From: Gemmatimonadota bacterium
GTDB taxonomy: Bacteria; Gemmatimonadota; Gemmatimonadetes; Gemmatimonadales; Gemmatimonadaceae
Assembly (NCBI GenBank): GCA_947457715.1
Contig: CANGXK010000131.1
Span: 1-7,212, forward strand
Direction of reading: 5' to 3'
Length of the DNA: 7,212 nucleotides
Under the pieces are notes generated by a model. That model was not told the DNA's origin. It searched no databases and was given only the letters and a program-made list of their open reading frames with translations. Both the position numbers and the translations under genes were made by a program. Below are positions 1-6,503 of the stretch, in pieces (positions within the stretch are counted from its first letter, which is position 1; every line of letters begins with the position of its first letter).

Positions 1-52
1 CAATCGCGCGGTACTGAGAGTCATGAGTGAAGTAGTCGTGAGGAGAAATGAA

Positions 53-3000
53 CTATCGTCGGATTTCAATCATCTGCGTGCCGCCGCCCATGCCGCCGCC
101 CATGATCATCGCGCCGCCGCCGGGAATCATCATGCCGCCACCACCACCCGACGTGGCGGAGCGGATCGACTTGAGGTAGCGATCGTCGAGCGCACTGGCC
201 ACGAACGGCGGCAGCTTGCGACGCTGGACGTCGGTGAGCAGCGCCTTCACTGCCGGTGCGTATGTGCGCAGGATGTCGATGCTCGCTTCACGCGCCTTCA
301 CGTACTGCGCGTAAATGTCGTCGTGCTCGTACCGCTCGGGCAGGTCGGCGAACCGCTTCGAGATCGGCGCCCAGATGGAATCCAAACGCACCGTGTAGCG
401 GCGGTTCATCGTGGCCAGACTATCGGCCTGATCCGACGACAGCTTGAGCGTGTCCTGATCGCGCAGGATCGTGGCCAGCGGATTCGGGACGCCGCCGTTG
501 CCGAACTGCGCCTTGATCATCGCCTCGCCCGCCTTCGTGCCCTTGGTGCGACGGCCGCGGTCGAGCGACTGCGTGAGCACCTGACGCTCGCGCGTGGGGC
601 CGATGTCGTAGCGCAGCTGCGCCGTGATCGTGACTGGCGAGCGGAAGCTGTTGAATTGCGGGTTGGTGGCGCCGAAGCGCTGATTCACTTCGTACGTGTA
701 GCGCTTGGTGGCCGGATTGAAGCCGCGCACGTACAGCAGCGACTGATCGAGGAACGGCTGCTGTCCCCAGCCCCGCAGGTTGTTCTCGCCGTGCAGCATC
801 AGGTCGGCGGCGCCGAGCGGATTGGACACGTTGAACGACAGGTTGGCGCGCTGCGGCAGGCGCAGCTTGATCGGGTTGAACGAGATCGACAGGTTGGCCG
901 AGCTCACCCACGGGCCCTGACAGCTGTTGCGCCCTGCCAACGCGCCAAGCTGCGACGACAGGCACTCGCGAGCCACCCGTGAGCCGCTGGTCAACAGCGC
1001 CTGCATGCCGGCCGCCGTGGCCGCATCGCTCGACGCCGGGTTGAACACGAACGCGCGATCGTTGCCGAAGCCGTCGCCGTTCACGTCGCCACCGATCGTC
1101 GGCGTGAACGGCGTACCCGAACGGAACTGGCCGAACCAGCCCAGGCGAATGAAGTCGAAGGCGTTGTAGCTCAGGTTGTACGTGAGCTGATGGCGCGAGT
1201 CGAACGTCGAGCGCGACCAGTTCACCGCCAGCGGATCGCCGGCCGTGCTGGTGAAGCCGCGGAACTGCTCGCGGACGTTTGAGTAGGTGTAGCTCATGCT
1301 CCAGCTGAAGTTCGTGCTGAAGTTCGTCGGCGACAGGCGCACACTGCCTTGCGCGCTGCGCGAATTGAGATCGCTGCGCTGTTCGGTCACACGCTGAAAC
1401 GGCGTCGCTACCCGGCCGTCGCCGGCGGCGATCGCACCGGTAAGCGGTACGATGCTGCTGGGAAGCACGTATACCGGCCGGCTGGCTTCGTTATCCAGCG
1501 TGAAACGCTGCAGTCCGGCGAAGTTGCGATCCACGAAGCTCGACTGTCGCGTGTTGAGCGAGTACGTGGCGTCGAAGCTGGCATTGAAGTGGTTCCAGAG
1601 CACCGGCCCCGACCAGCTCAGGTTCGACCGCAGGCTGCTGGGCGCGGCGTAGTCTTTCGCGAAGAGCGTCACGTTCGGGGCGCCGTTCGAGAACACCGTG
1701 CCCGTGCTGCCGTCGGCACATCGCGTGGGAATCAGTGCCGGATTGCCATACGCGTTCCAGTCGGGGATCGGCGTGGCCGGCCCCACGCAGGCGAGCTGCT
1801 GAATCGCGCTGGCGAGGCCGGTGTTGTCGATGGCCGAACCGATCAGGGTGGCCTGCGGGGTGTTCTGAAACACGCCGATGCCACCGCGCACCACCGCGCG
1901 CGGACCACGGAACGCGCCATCGAACGCGCCGATCTGCGGCCCCGTGCCGTACTGCCACGAGAAGCCCACGCGCGGGCTCACGAACACGCCATTGGGCACG
2001 AGATCGTTGCGCACGCCGAGCAGGCGCTCCACTTCGGTGTTGCGCGTCGGGGCATCGAGGTACTGGTTGGCATCCACCCGCACGCCGTACTGGAACTGCA
2101 GGCGATTGGTGCGGCGGTACGAATCACCGAGCGAGATCGCGCCCACCAGCATGCTGGCATTGCGCTCGCGCGGGGAGAGCGTGCGCGTGAACGAGATCGG
2201 AATGCCCGCCTGCAGATCGCCCAGCGAGTTGTAGGCGAACGTGCCCAGCCGGTTCACCGTCTGATCCTGCGCCGAGCCGTCGCGGCGCACTTCCGTACCC
2301 AGCTTGAGCCGGTGCTTGTTGTTGGCGCTGAACCACGACAGCGTGTTCATGGCCGACAGGCTGTTCGACGTTTGCGACGTGCCGAGAAATTGATTGCCGC
2401 CGAAGGCGAGACTCTGCACGCCGTTCGTGCCGTCGGCGAAGGTCGAGTTCACCCGCACGCGCCCGCCCGGCAGATCCATGTACGGCGAGCCGTCGTTGCT
2501 GGAGGCGCTGATGCCGCCGGAGGTCTCTGTCAGAATGCCGATGCCGCGCAGCATAAAGTAGCCGCTGTGGCGCCCCTGAAGGCCGCCGCTCAGCGAGGTG
2601 CGCTCGCCACTGGTGGTCGGCAGCCCGGTGCTCAGCGGCGACGCGGGGTTCTGATTGTTCCAGTTGCCGTTGAACGTGAGGTTGTACGCGGCGCCGCTCG
2701 TGCTCGAGGGCGGCGTGAAGTCGATGGCGCCGAACACCGAGCCCTGGTCGCCCAGTCGGCTGGAGGGCAGTCCGCTGTAGCTGATCGGCACCTTCGCATT
2801 CTGCAGAATCCCGACCAGGCGCTGCGCGGAATCGGCGGCCACGCCCGACGCCTGCAATCCGGTGCTCGACGTGTTCAGCAGCGTCTGCAACTCGTTGCTG
2901 CGACGTCCAAGCTGAAAGGAGACGTTGTAGAACGCCTTGTCGAAAATCAGCGGGCCCGACACCGACCCGCCCAGTGAGCCATTGGTGTACTCCTGCCCGT

Positions 3001-3802
3001 TCGCGCGCGCCGCCGCATCGCTCCACTGCAGCGGCGGGGCATCGCCCACGAAGCTCAGCCCTCGTCCAATGAAATTCGAACCGGGACGCGTGCGCAGACT
3101 GAACTGACCGCCGGAGAATCCGCCGCGTGACACGTCGTACGGCGACGTGATGAGGGAACTGAACACGCTGGCATCACGCGGCAATCCGGCGCCGCCGAAC
3201 ATCATGCCGTTGAGCGTGGTGTTGTTCTGGTCGGCGCCGAGACCGAGCACCGAGAAACCGTTCGCCCCGCCGTCCTGCCCGGGCACCAGCTGCACACCGG
3301 GCAGCGTCGCCGCCATCGCCGCGAGATCCCCCATCTGGTCGGGCGGCAGCGCATTGTTGTTTTGAATCACCCGCTCGGTGCCGCCGACATCCTGTTGCAC
3401 GTCGTTGCGCGACACCTTCTCGCGCGCCGCCGTCACCTTCACCGCATCGAGCACCGCGCCGACCCTCGACAGCTTGGCGTCGGCGATGAGAATGTCTTCG
3501 TCGGCACCGCGCTTCAGTTCAAAGCGCTTCACGCCGTAGCCGAGCGCGCTCAAGGTCACCATGTAGTCGCCGTCGCCACCGGGAAACGTCACGGTGAAGC
3601 GGCCGGAACGATCGGTGCGCGCCGTGCGATTGACGTTGCCGGAAATCGACGTGACCACCACCGCCACGTTGTCGAGCGGCTCATTCTCGGTGCCGGTGAT
3701 CCGGCCGCGGATCACGTCCACCTGCTGGGCGGCGGCGGGCGCGGCGGAGGCCGCGAAGCCCAGAACGGCCAGAGCGGCAATTTCGAAGAAACGACGAAGC
3801 AC
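53..3802 (-). CDS. TonB-dependent outer-membrane receptor with N-terminal carboxypeptidase-regulatory-like domain and C-terminal helical/Gly-Met extension
   Basis: Predicted 1249-aa outer-membrane active transporter; substrate unknown. Domains in order: signal peptide at residues 1-25 (RR n-region, hydrophobic core, cut after PAAA before QQ); an Ig-like carboxypeptidase-regulatory domain at about 28-113 (RGRITGTENEPLDNVAV, then RTDRSGRFTVTFPGG); a TonB-box-like LDAVKVTA at 118-125; a plug at about 128-245 (LPGVQ, TTLNGM, GGFSGGQFSLRTRPGSN); then a large beta barrel to about 1070, ending in TITAQLRYDIGP. The barrel has a DVNGDGFGND loop (906-915), resembling a calcium-binding loop, and two Cys pairs (672/695, 947/961) that may be disulfides in surface loops. 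Residues 1071-1249 lie beyond the barrel and are unusual (see findings). The GTG at 3802 is chosen because it starts the signal peptide directly; the open frame continues 161 codons upstream, but only through repeat DNA and sequence antisense to none and inside murB. No Shine-Dalgarno precedes it. It lies 218 bp downstream of murB on the same strand, so it may have its own promoter. The family call is firm; transport specificity cannot be read. Confidence 0.9.
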   Translation of the reverse strand: MLRRFFEIAALAVLGFAASAAPAAAQQVDVIRGRITGTENEPLDNVAVVVTSISGNVNRTARTDRSGRFTVTFPGGDGDYMVTLSALGYGVKRFELKRGADEDILIADAKLSRVGAVLDAVKVTAAREKVSRNDVQQDVGGTERVIQNNNALPPDQMGDLAAMAATLPGVQLVPGQDGGANGFSVLGLGADQNNTTLNGMMFGGAGLPRDASVFSSLITSPYDVSRGGFSGGQFSLRTRPGSNFIGRGLSFVGDAPPLQWSDAAARANGQEYTNGSLGGSVSGPLIFDKAFYNVSFQLGRRSNELQTLLNTSSTGLQASGVAADSAQRLVGILQNAKVPISYSGLPSSRLGDQGSVFGAIDFTPPSSTSGAAYNLTFNGNWNNQNPASPLSTGLPTTSGERTSLSGGLQGRHSGYFMLRGIGILTETSGGISASSNDGSPYMDLPGGRVRVNSTFADGTNGVQSLAFGGNQFLGTSQTSNSLSAMNTLSWFSANNKHRLKLGTEVRRDGSAQDQTVNRLGTFAYNSLGDLQAGIPISFTRTLSPRERNASMLVGAISLGDSYRRTNRLQFQYGVRVDANQYLDAPTRNTEVERLLGVRNDLVPNGVFVSPRVGFSWQYGTGPQIGAFDGAFRGPRAVVRGGIGVFQNTPQATLIGSAIDNTGLASAIQQLACVGPATPIPDWNAYGNPALIPTRCADGSTGTVFSNGAPNVTLFAKDYAAPSSLRSNLSWSGPVLWNHFNASFDATYSLNTRQSSFVDRNFAGLQRFTLDNEASRPVYVLPSSIVPLTGAIAAGDGRVATPFQRVTEQRSDLNSRSAQGSVRLSPTNFSTNFSWSMSYTYSNVREQFRGFTSTAGDPLAVNWSRSTFDSRHQLTYNLSYNAFDFIRLGWFGQFRSGTPFTPTIGGDVNGDGFGNDRAFVFNPASSDAATAAGMQALLTSGSRVARECLSSQLGALAGRNSCQGPWVSSANLSISFNPIKLRLPQRANLSFNVSNPLGAADLMLHGENNLRGWGQQPFLDQSLLYVRGFNPATKRYTYEVNQRFGATNPQFNSFRSPVTITAQLRYDIGPTRERQVLTQSLDRGRRTKGTKAGEAMIKAQFGNGGVPNPLATILRDQDTLKLSSDQADSLATMNRRYTVRLDSIWAPISKRFADLPERYEHDDIYAQYVKAREASIDILRTYAPAVKALLTDVQRRKLPPFVASALDDRYLKSIRSATSGGGGGMMIPGGGAMIMGGGMGGGTQMIEIRR
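71..151 (-). repeat. Low-complexity Gly/Met-rich coding tract at the receptor C-terminus
   Basis: This tract encodes receptor residues of about 1218-1244: runs of three to five glycines broken by MMIP, AMIM and single Met residues, before the final TQMIEIRR. On the plus strand it reads as repeated CCGCCGCCCATG-like units, so it could expand or contract in multiples of three without breaking the frame. It is likely a flexible tail. Several Met residues could bind a soft metal such as Cu(I), but that is speculation. Confidence 0.7.
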
Positions 3803-3889
3803 GTCGGGGAGGGATCGGAGGGAGCGAGCAGGGCGTGTCCCATAGGCTACGGACCATCCCTCATGTGCGTTTCGACACAGTTCTCCCCC

Positions 3890-3913
3890 GTATCGTTTCC
3901 TGTATCGTTTCCT
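3890..3913. repeat. Perfect 12-bp tandem duplication upstream of the receptor gene
   Basis: Two exact adjacent copies of GTATCGTTTCCT occupy 3890-3901 and 3902-3913. In the direction of receptor transcription each copy reads AGGAAACGATAC. They lie 88-111 bp upstream of the receptor GTG and touch the inverted repeat at 3914. They could be a two-site operator, part of the neighbouring repeat element, or a chance slippage product; the sequence alone does not decide. Confidence 0.7.
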
Positions 3914-4011
3914 CTGCGATCTCTGCGCCCTCTGCCTCTCTGCGTGATCGGTTCCCAAGCCAACGGCCGCGAACAGATCACGCGGAGGCGCAGAGAGTGC
4001 AGAGCACGCAG
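3914..4011. repeat. Large imperfect inverted repeat built of CTCTGC units (murB-receptor intergenic)
   Basis: The left arm (3914-3949) and right arm (3976-4011) match as reverse complements at 29 of 36 positions by hand count, ending inward in a perfect GTGATC/GATCAC. Pairing continues partly inward (GTTC at 3952-3955 against GAAC at 3971-3974), leaving a loop of about 15 nt. CTCTGC occurs on the left side at 3912, 3921, 3930 and 3938, a period of 8-9 bp. The right arm ends 9 bp from the murB stop codon. Transcribed from the minus strand, it would form a long hairpin between murB and the receptor. There is no T-tract after it, so it is not a standard intrinsic terminator. Similar CTCTGC-rich intergenic elements occur in several soil-bacterial phyla as far as I recall; I could not check family membership. 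Confidence 0.75.
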
Positions 4012-4020
4012 GGAACGGCG

Positions 4021-4989
4021 CTAGAACTCCCCGATAAAGCCGACCTCGGGTTGTAGTTCGTACCCGAATCGTTCCTTGACTGCCGCCTGCGCATGCGCCA
4101 CGAGGGCCCGGACATCGGCCGCGGTGGCATGCCCGAGATTGACCAGGATGTTGGCGTGGATGTGCGAGATCTGGGCGTCGCCCACCCGGAAGCCCTTGAG
4201 TCCGCACTGGTCGATCAGGCGGCCGGCGCCCACGCCCTCGATCTTCTTGAAGATCGAGCCGGCGCTGGGATGCACCTGCAGCCACGGGTGCCGGGAGCCA
4301 CGCCAGGAGAGATTCTCCTGCAGGATCCGGTGTAGCCGGGCCGGGTCGGCCTTCGTGAGCTGGAACGTGGCGCTCAGCACCACGTCACGCCGATGGTGAA
4401 ACACCGTGTCGTCATAGCCGAACTGGATGTACCCGGCATCGACCACCCGCCGCTCGCCCTCCTCGGCCAGGATCTCGCACGACTCGAACACTTCGGCGAT
4501 GAACATCGTCCGCTCGCGCTCGGGGGCCGGCGACAGAAAGTGCAGGTTCTGCCAGAGGGCTCCGCCTACCGTGCTCGGAATGCCGATGTAGTGCTCGAGT
4601 CCCGACCAGCCGGCGCGCACGGTGTCAAGCACCAGATCCTGCATCACGGCGCCGCTCTCGGTCCAGAGCTTCCCCTCGGGAGAGATCGTATGGGCGGCGG
4701 CTGTATTCCGGATCACGAGGCCGCGGATGCCGCGATCGCCGATCAGTACGTTCGCACCCAACCCCAGCACGAACCACGGGATCCCCGCCTGTCTGGCGGT
4801 CGAAATGGCCGTGGCCAGTTCATCGGCCGTCTGCGCCTCGAACAGCACGTCGGCCGGACCTCCGATGCGGAACGTGGTGTACGGGACCAGCGGTGCGCTG
4901 AGCTGCAGACGGCCGCGATCGAGCGGCGTGGACACCGATGTGTTGGCGGATGCCGCGACGAGTGCATCGGCGATCTGGGTGGGAGTCAT
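4021..4989 (-). CDS. murB: UDP-N-acetylenolpyruvoylglucosamine reductase (UDP-N-acetylmuramate dehydrogenase), divergent type II-like
   Basis: Predicted 322-aa cytoplasmic FAD enzyme that reduces UDP-GlcNAc-enolpyruvate to UDP-MurNAc with NADPH, the second committed step of peptidoglycan precursor synthesis. FAD-domain motifs are YTTFRIGGPADVL (37-49), VLGLGANVLIGDRGIRG (74-90) and GLEHYIGIPSTVGGALWQN (130-148). The C-terminal domain has HPSAGSIFKK (240-249), where Ser245 matches the family proton-donor Ser, then AGRLIDQCGLKG (255-266), HANILVN (278-284) and LQPEVGFIG (312-320), where Glu315 matches the family catalytic Glu. Length suits the shorter MurB class without the type I insertion. 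Oddities: the usual FGYRxS segment reads FGYDDTVFHH (190-199), so Asp193 replaces the active-site Arg; and GGALWQNLHFLSPAPERER departs from the common GGAVxMNAGAYG. The ATG at 4989 is preferred: an in-frame ATG at 5076 would overlap the divergent M16 gene and adds a non-conserved stretch. An AGGGAA lies about 10 nt upstream, a weak ribosome site. Stop TAG. No dcw-cluster genes are adjacent. The family call is strong; full activity is less certain because of Asp193. Confidence 0.87.
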   Translation of the reverse strand: MTPTQIADALVAASANTSVSTPLDRGRLQLSAPLVPYTTFRIGGPADVLFEAQTADELATAISTARQAGIPWFVLGLGANVLIGDRGIRGLVIRNTAAAHTISPEGKLWTESGAVMQDLVLDTVRAGWSGLEHYIGIPSTVGGALWQNLHFLSPAPERERTMFIAEVFESCEILAEEGERRVVDAGYIQFGYDDTVFHHRRDVVLSATFQLTKADPARLHRILQENLSWRGSRHPWLQVHPSAGSIFKKIEGVGAGRLIDQCGLKGFRVGDAQISHIHANILVNLGHATAADVRALVAHAQAAVKERFGYELQPEVGFIGEF

Positions 4990-5066
4990 GCCGAAAGATT
5001 CCCTGCGGCGGGTCTGTACGCCATCGTTCCTCTGATACCGCTCGCCCCTTCCTCTTCCGACGTCGC
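4990..5066. promoter_or_regulatory. Divergent intergenic region between murB and the M16 operon
   Basis: These 77 bp separate two genes transcribed away from each other, so they should hold both promoters and both leaders, possibly overlapping. I see no convincing -35/-10 pair on either strand; a TGATAC at about 5032-5037 is the nearest plus-strand -10-like match and is weak. The plus-strand start is preceded by pyrimidine-rich CCCCTTCCTCTTCC with no Shine-Dalgarno. The call rests on gene orientation. Confidence 0.4.
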
Positions 5067-6503
5067 ATGCCTGCACCTTTCGGCGCCCGGCCGTCCCTCC
5101 GGCACCTTATCACCGCTGCCCTGCTCGCGGTGGCCATCCCCGCAGCAACGCCGCAGCTGTTGCCGGCACAGTCCCGCGCCGAGCTGACCAAGGTGGTGCG
5201 CCGCAAGGTGCTCACGAACGGCATGGAAGTGATCGTCGTCGAGAACCATGGCGTGCCGATCGCGACGCTCGAAATCAACGTCCGGAACGGCGCCTTTACG
5301 CAGAGCCCCGAATACGCCGGCCTGGCGCACATGTACGAACACATGTTCTTCAAGGCCAACAAGGATCTGCCCGACGCCGAGGCCTTCAACGATCGTGCCG
5401 CCGAACTGGGTGCGGTGTTCAACGGCACGACGCAGGAGGAGCGCGTCAACTACTATCTCACGTTACCCGCCGACTCGGTGGCCGGTGGTCTGCGCTTCCT
5501 GGCCAGCGCGCTGATCAATCCGACCTTTCGCGACGATGAACTCAAGCGCGAGAAGGAAGTCGTGCTGGGCGAGTACGACCGCAACGAAGCGCAGCCCGGC
5601 TTCGCCTTTCAGCAGAAGGCCACGGAGTTGCTCTATCCGGGCCAGTTCAGCCGCAAGAATACGATCGGTGATCGCACGGTGATCGCCAACGTCACGCCGG
5701 CGCAGATGCGCGAGATTCAGCGCAAGTATTACGTGCCGAACAACAGCGCCCTGATCGTGACCGGCGATGTCGATCCGGAGCAGGTATTCGTGTTGGCCGA
5801 GCAGGTGTTCGGCTCGTGGCCGCGCGGTGAGGATCCATTCAAGGCGGATCCCATCCCGCCCATTCCCGCGCTCGATGGCAACAAGGCGCACATCAGCGAA
5901 GAGCCGATCAACGCCGTGGCCGTGCTGATTCAGTGGCAGGGGCCGAGCGTGGGGAAGGATCCCGGCGCGACATTCGCGGCCGACGTATTCAGCGACGTGC
6001 TCAACACACCGGGGTCGACCTTCCAGAAAAATCTCGTCGATACCGGCCTGTGGCAGGGCGTCGGCGTGAACTACTACACGTTGAATCAGACCGGCCCGAT
6101 TTCGATCAGCGGCCAGACCACGCCCGACAAGTATCGCGCGGCGATGGCGGCATTGGAGCGTGAGATTGCGCGCTTCACCGACGCCACCTACGTCACCACG
6201 CGCGAACTGGAAGCGGTGAAGGCGCAGCGCACCGTCTCGAGTGCCTTCGGCATCGAAAAGGCGTCGGAGATCGCGCATACGATCGGATTCTGGTGGAGCG
6301 TCTCCAACCTCGACTACTTCATCGGCTACACGGACACCATGGCCCAGCAGCGCATCACCGACCTTCTGCGGTACACCACCACGTACATCGCGGGGAAGCC
6401 GCGCGTGACCAGCGTGCTGCTCTCCAGTGAAGCGCGCCGCTCGATCGGCCTCATGGAGAAGGAGTTGCTGACGCCGGCGCTGCGTCCGGTGGTGCGGCCG
6501 TGA
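5067..6503 (+). CDS. Exported M16-family zinc metallopeptidase, catalytic subunit
   Basis: Predicted 478-aa secreted peptidase of the inverzincin (pitrilysin/MPP-like) family, probably periplasmic and cleaving short peptides or unfolded segments. The signal peptide is at residues 1-34 (R8/R12 n-region, LITAALLAVAIPAA core, likely cut after LLPA before QS). The zinc site is complete: HMYEH at 88-92 (His88, Glu91 as general base, His92) in GLAHMYEHMFF, with the third ligand Glu169 in REKEVVLGEYDRNE, 77 residues after His92 as the family requires. The N-terminal M16 domain covers about 45-205; a C-terminal M16 (inactive-half) domain covers about 210-460 (NNSALIVTGDVDPEQVFVLAEQ onward). At this length the protein has two homologous halves and would pair with a partner to form a closed chamber. 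The ATG at 5067 directly begins the signal peptide; no Shine-Dalgarno is visible. Its stop overlaps the start of the next gene, which looks like its partner. Substrate unknown. Confidence 0.93.
   Translation: MPAPFGARPSLRHLITAALLAVAIPAATPQLLPAQSRAELTKVVRRKVLTNGMEVIVVENHGVPIATLEINVRNGAFTQSPEYAGLAHMYEHMFFKANKDLPDAEAFNDRAAELGAVFNGTTQEERVNYYLTLPADSVAGGLRFLASALINPTFRDDELKREKEVVLGEYDRNEAQPGFAFQQKATELLYPGQFSRKNTIGDRTVIANVTPAQMREIQRKYYVPNNSALIVTGDVDPEQVFVLAEQVFGSWPRGEDPFKADPIPPIPALDGNKAHISEEPINAVAVLIQWQGPSVGKDPGATFAADVFSDVLNTPGSTFQKNLVDTGLWQGVGVNYYTLNQTGPISISGQTTPDKYRAAMAALEREIARFTDATYVTTRELEAVKAQRTVSSAFGIEKASEIAHTIGFWWSVSNLDYFIGYTDTMAQQRITDLLRYTTTYIAGKPRVTSVLLSSEARRSIGLMEKELLTPALRPVVRP

Larger units (their letters stand above)
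3803..4020 (-). promoter_or_regulatory. murB-receptor intergenic region, presumed receptor leader
   Basis: This 218-bp gap contains the tandem duplication and the inverted repeat. The 87 bp next to the receptor start (3803-3889) have no structure I can support. The mRNA just before the GTG is pyrimidine-rich (CTCCCTCCGATCCCTCCCC) with no Shine-Dalgarno, so initiation may be leaderless or SD-independent. A receptor promoter probably lies here, but I cannot identify -35/-10 boxes with confidence. Confidence 0.4.

Noticed and set aside
1..24. Possible start of another minus-strand gene (ATG at 24-22, reading MTLSTARL to the edge)
   Set aside because: Only eight codons are visible and no ribosome site precedes it. 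The 28-bp spacing after the receptor stop would suit an operon, but the evidence is too thin to annotate.
23..982. A 319-codon plus-strand open frame at the left edge
   Set aside because: Low-complexity Arg/Ala/His/Val composition, fully antisense to the receptor C-terminus. No family features.
1349..2977. A 542-codon plus-strand open frame antisense to the receptor
   Set aside because: It is rich in Arg, Ala and His with no recognisable domain or signal, as expected for the complement of a high-GC gene. The minus-strand receptor explains the whole stretch.
3914..4011. Intrinsic terminator or CRISPR repeats
   Set aside because: There is no T-tract after the hairpin in the murB direction, and the CTCTGC units are too short, too closely spaced and have no spacers.
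3803..4285. Extending the receptor frame 161 codons upstream into murB
   Set aside because: The upstream part translates repeat DNA and the murB coding region in another frame, and it would bury the clear signal peptide that begins at 3802.
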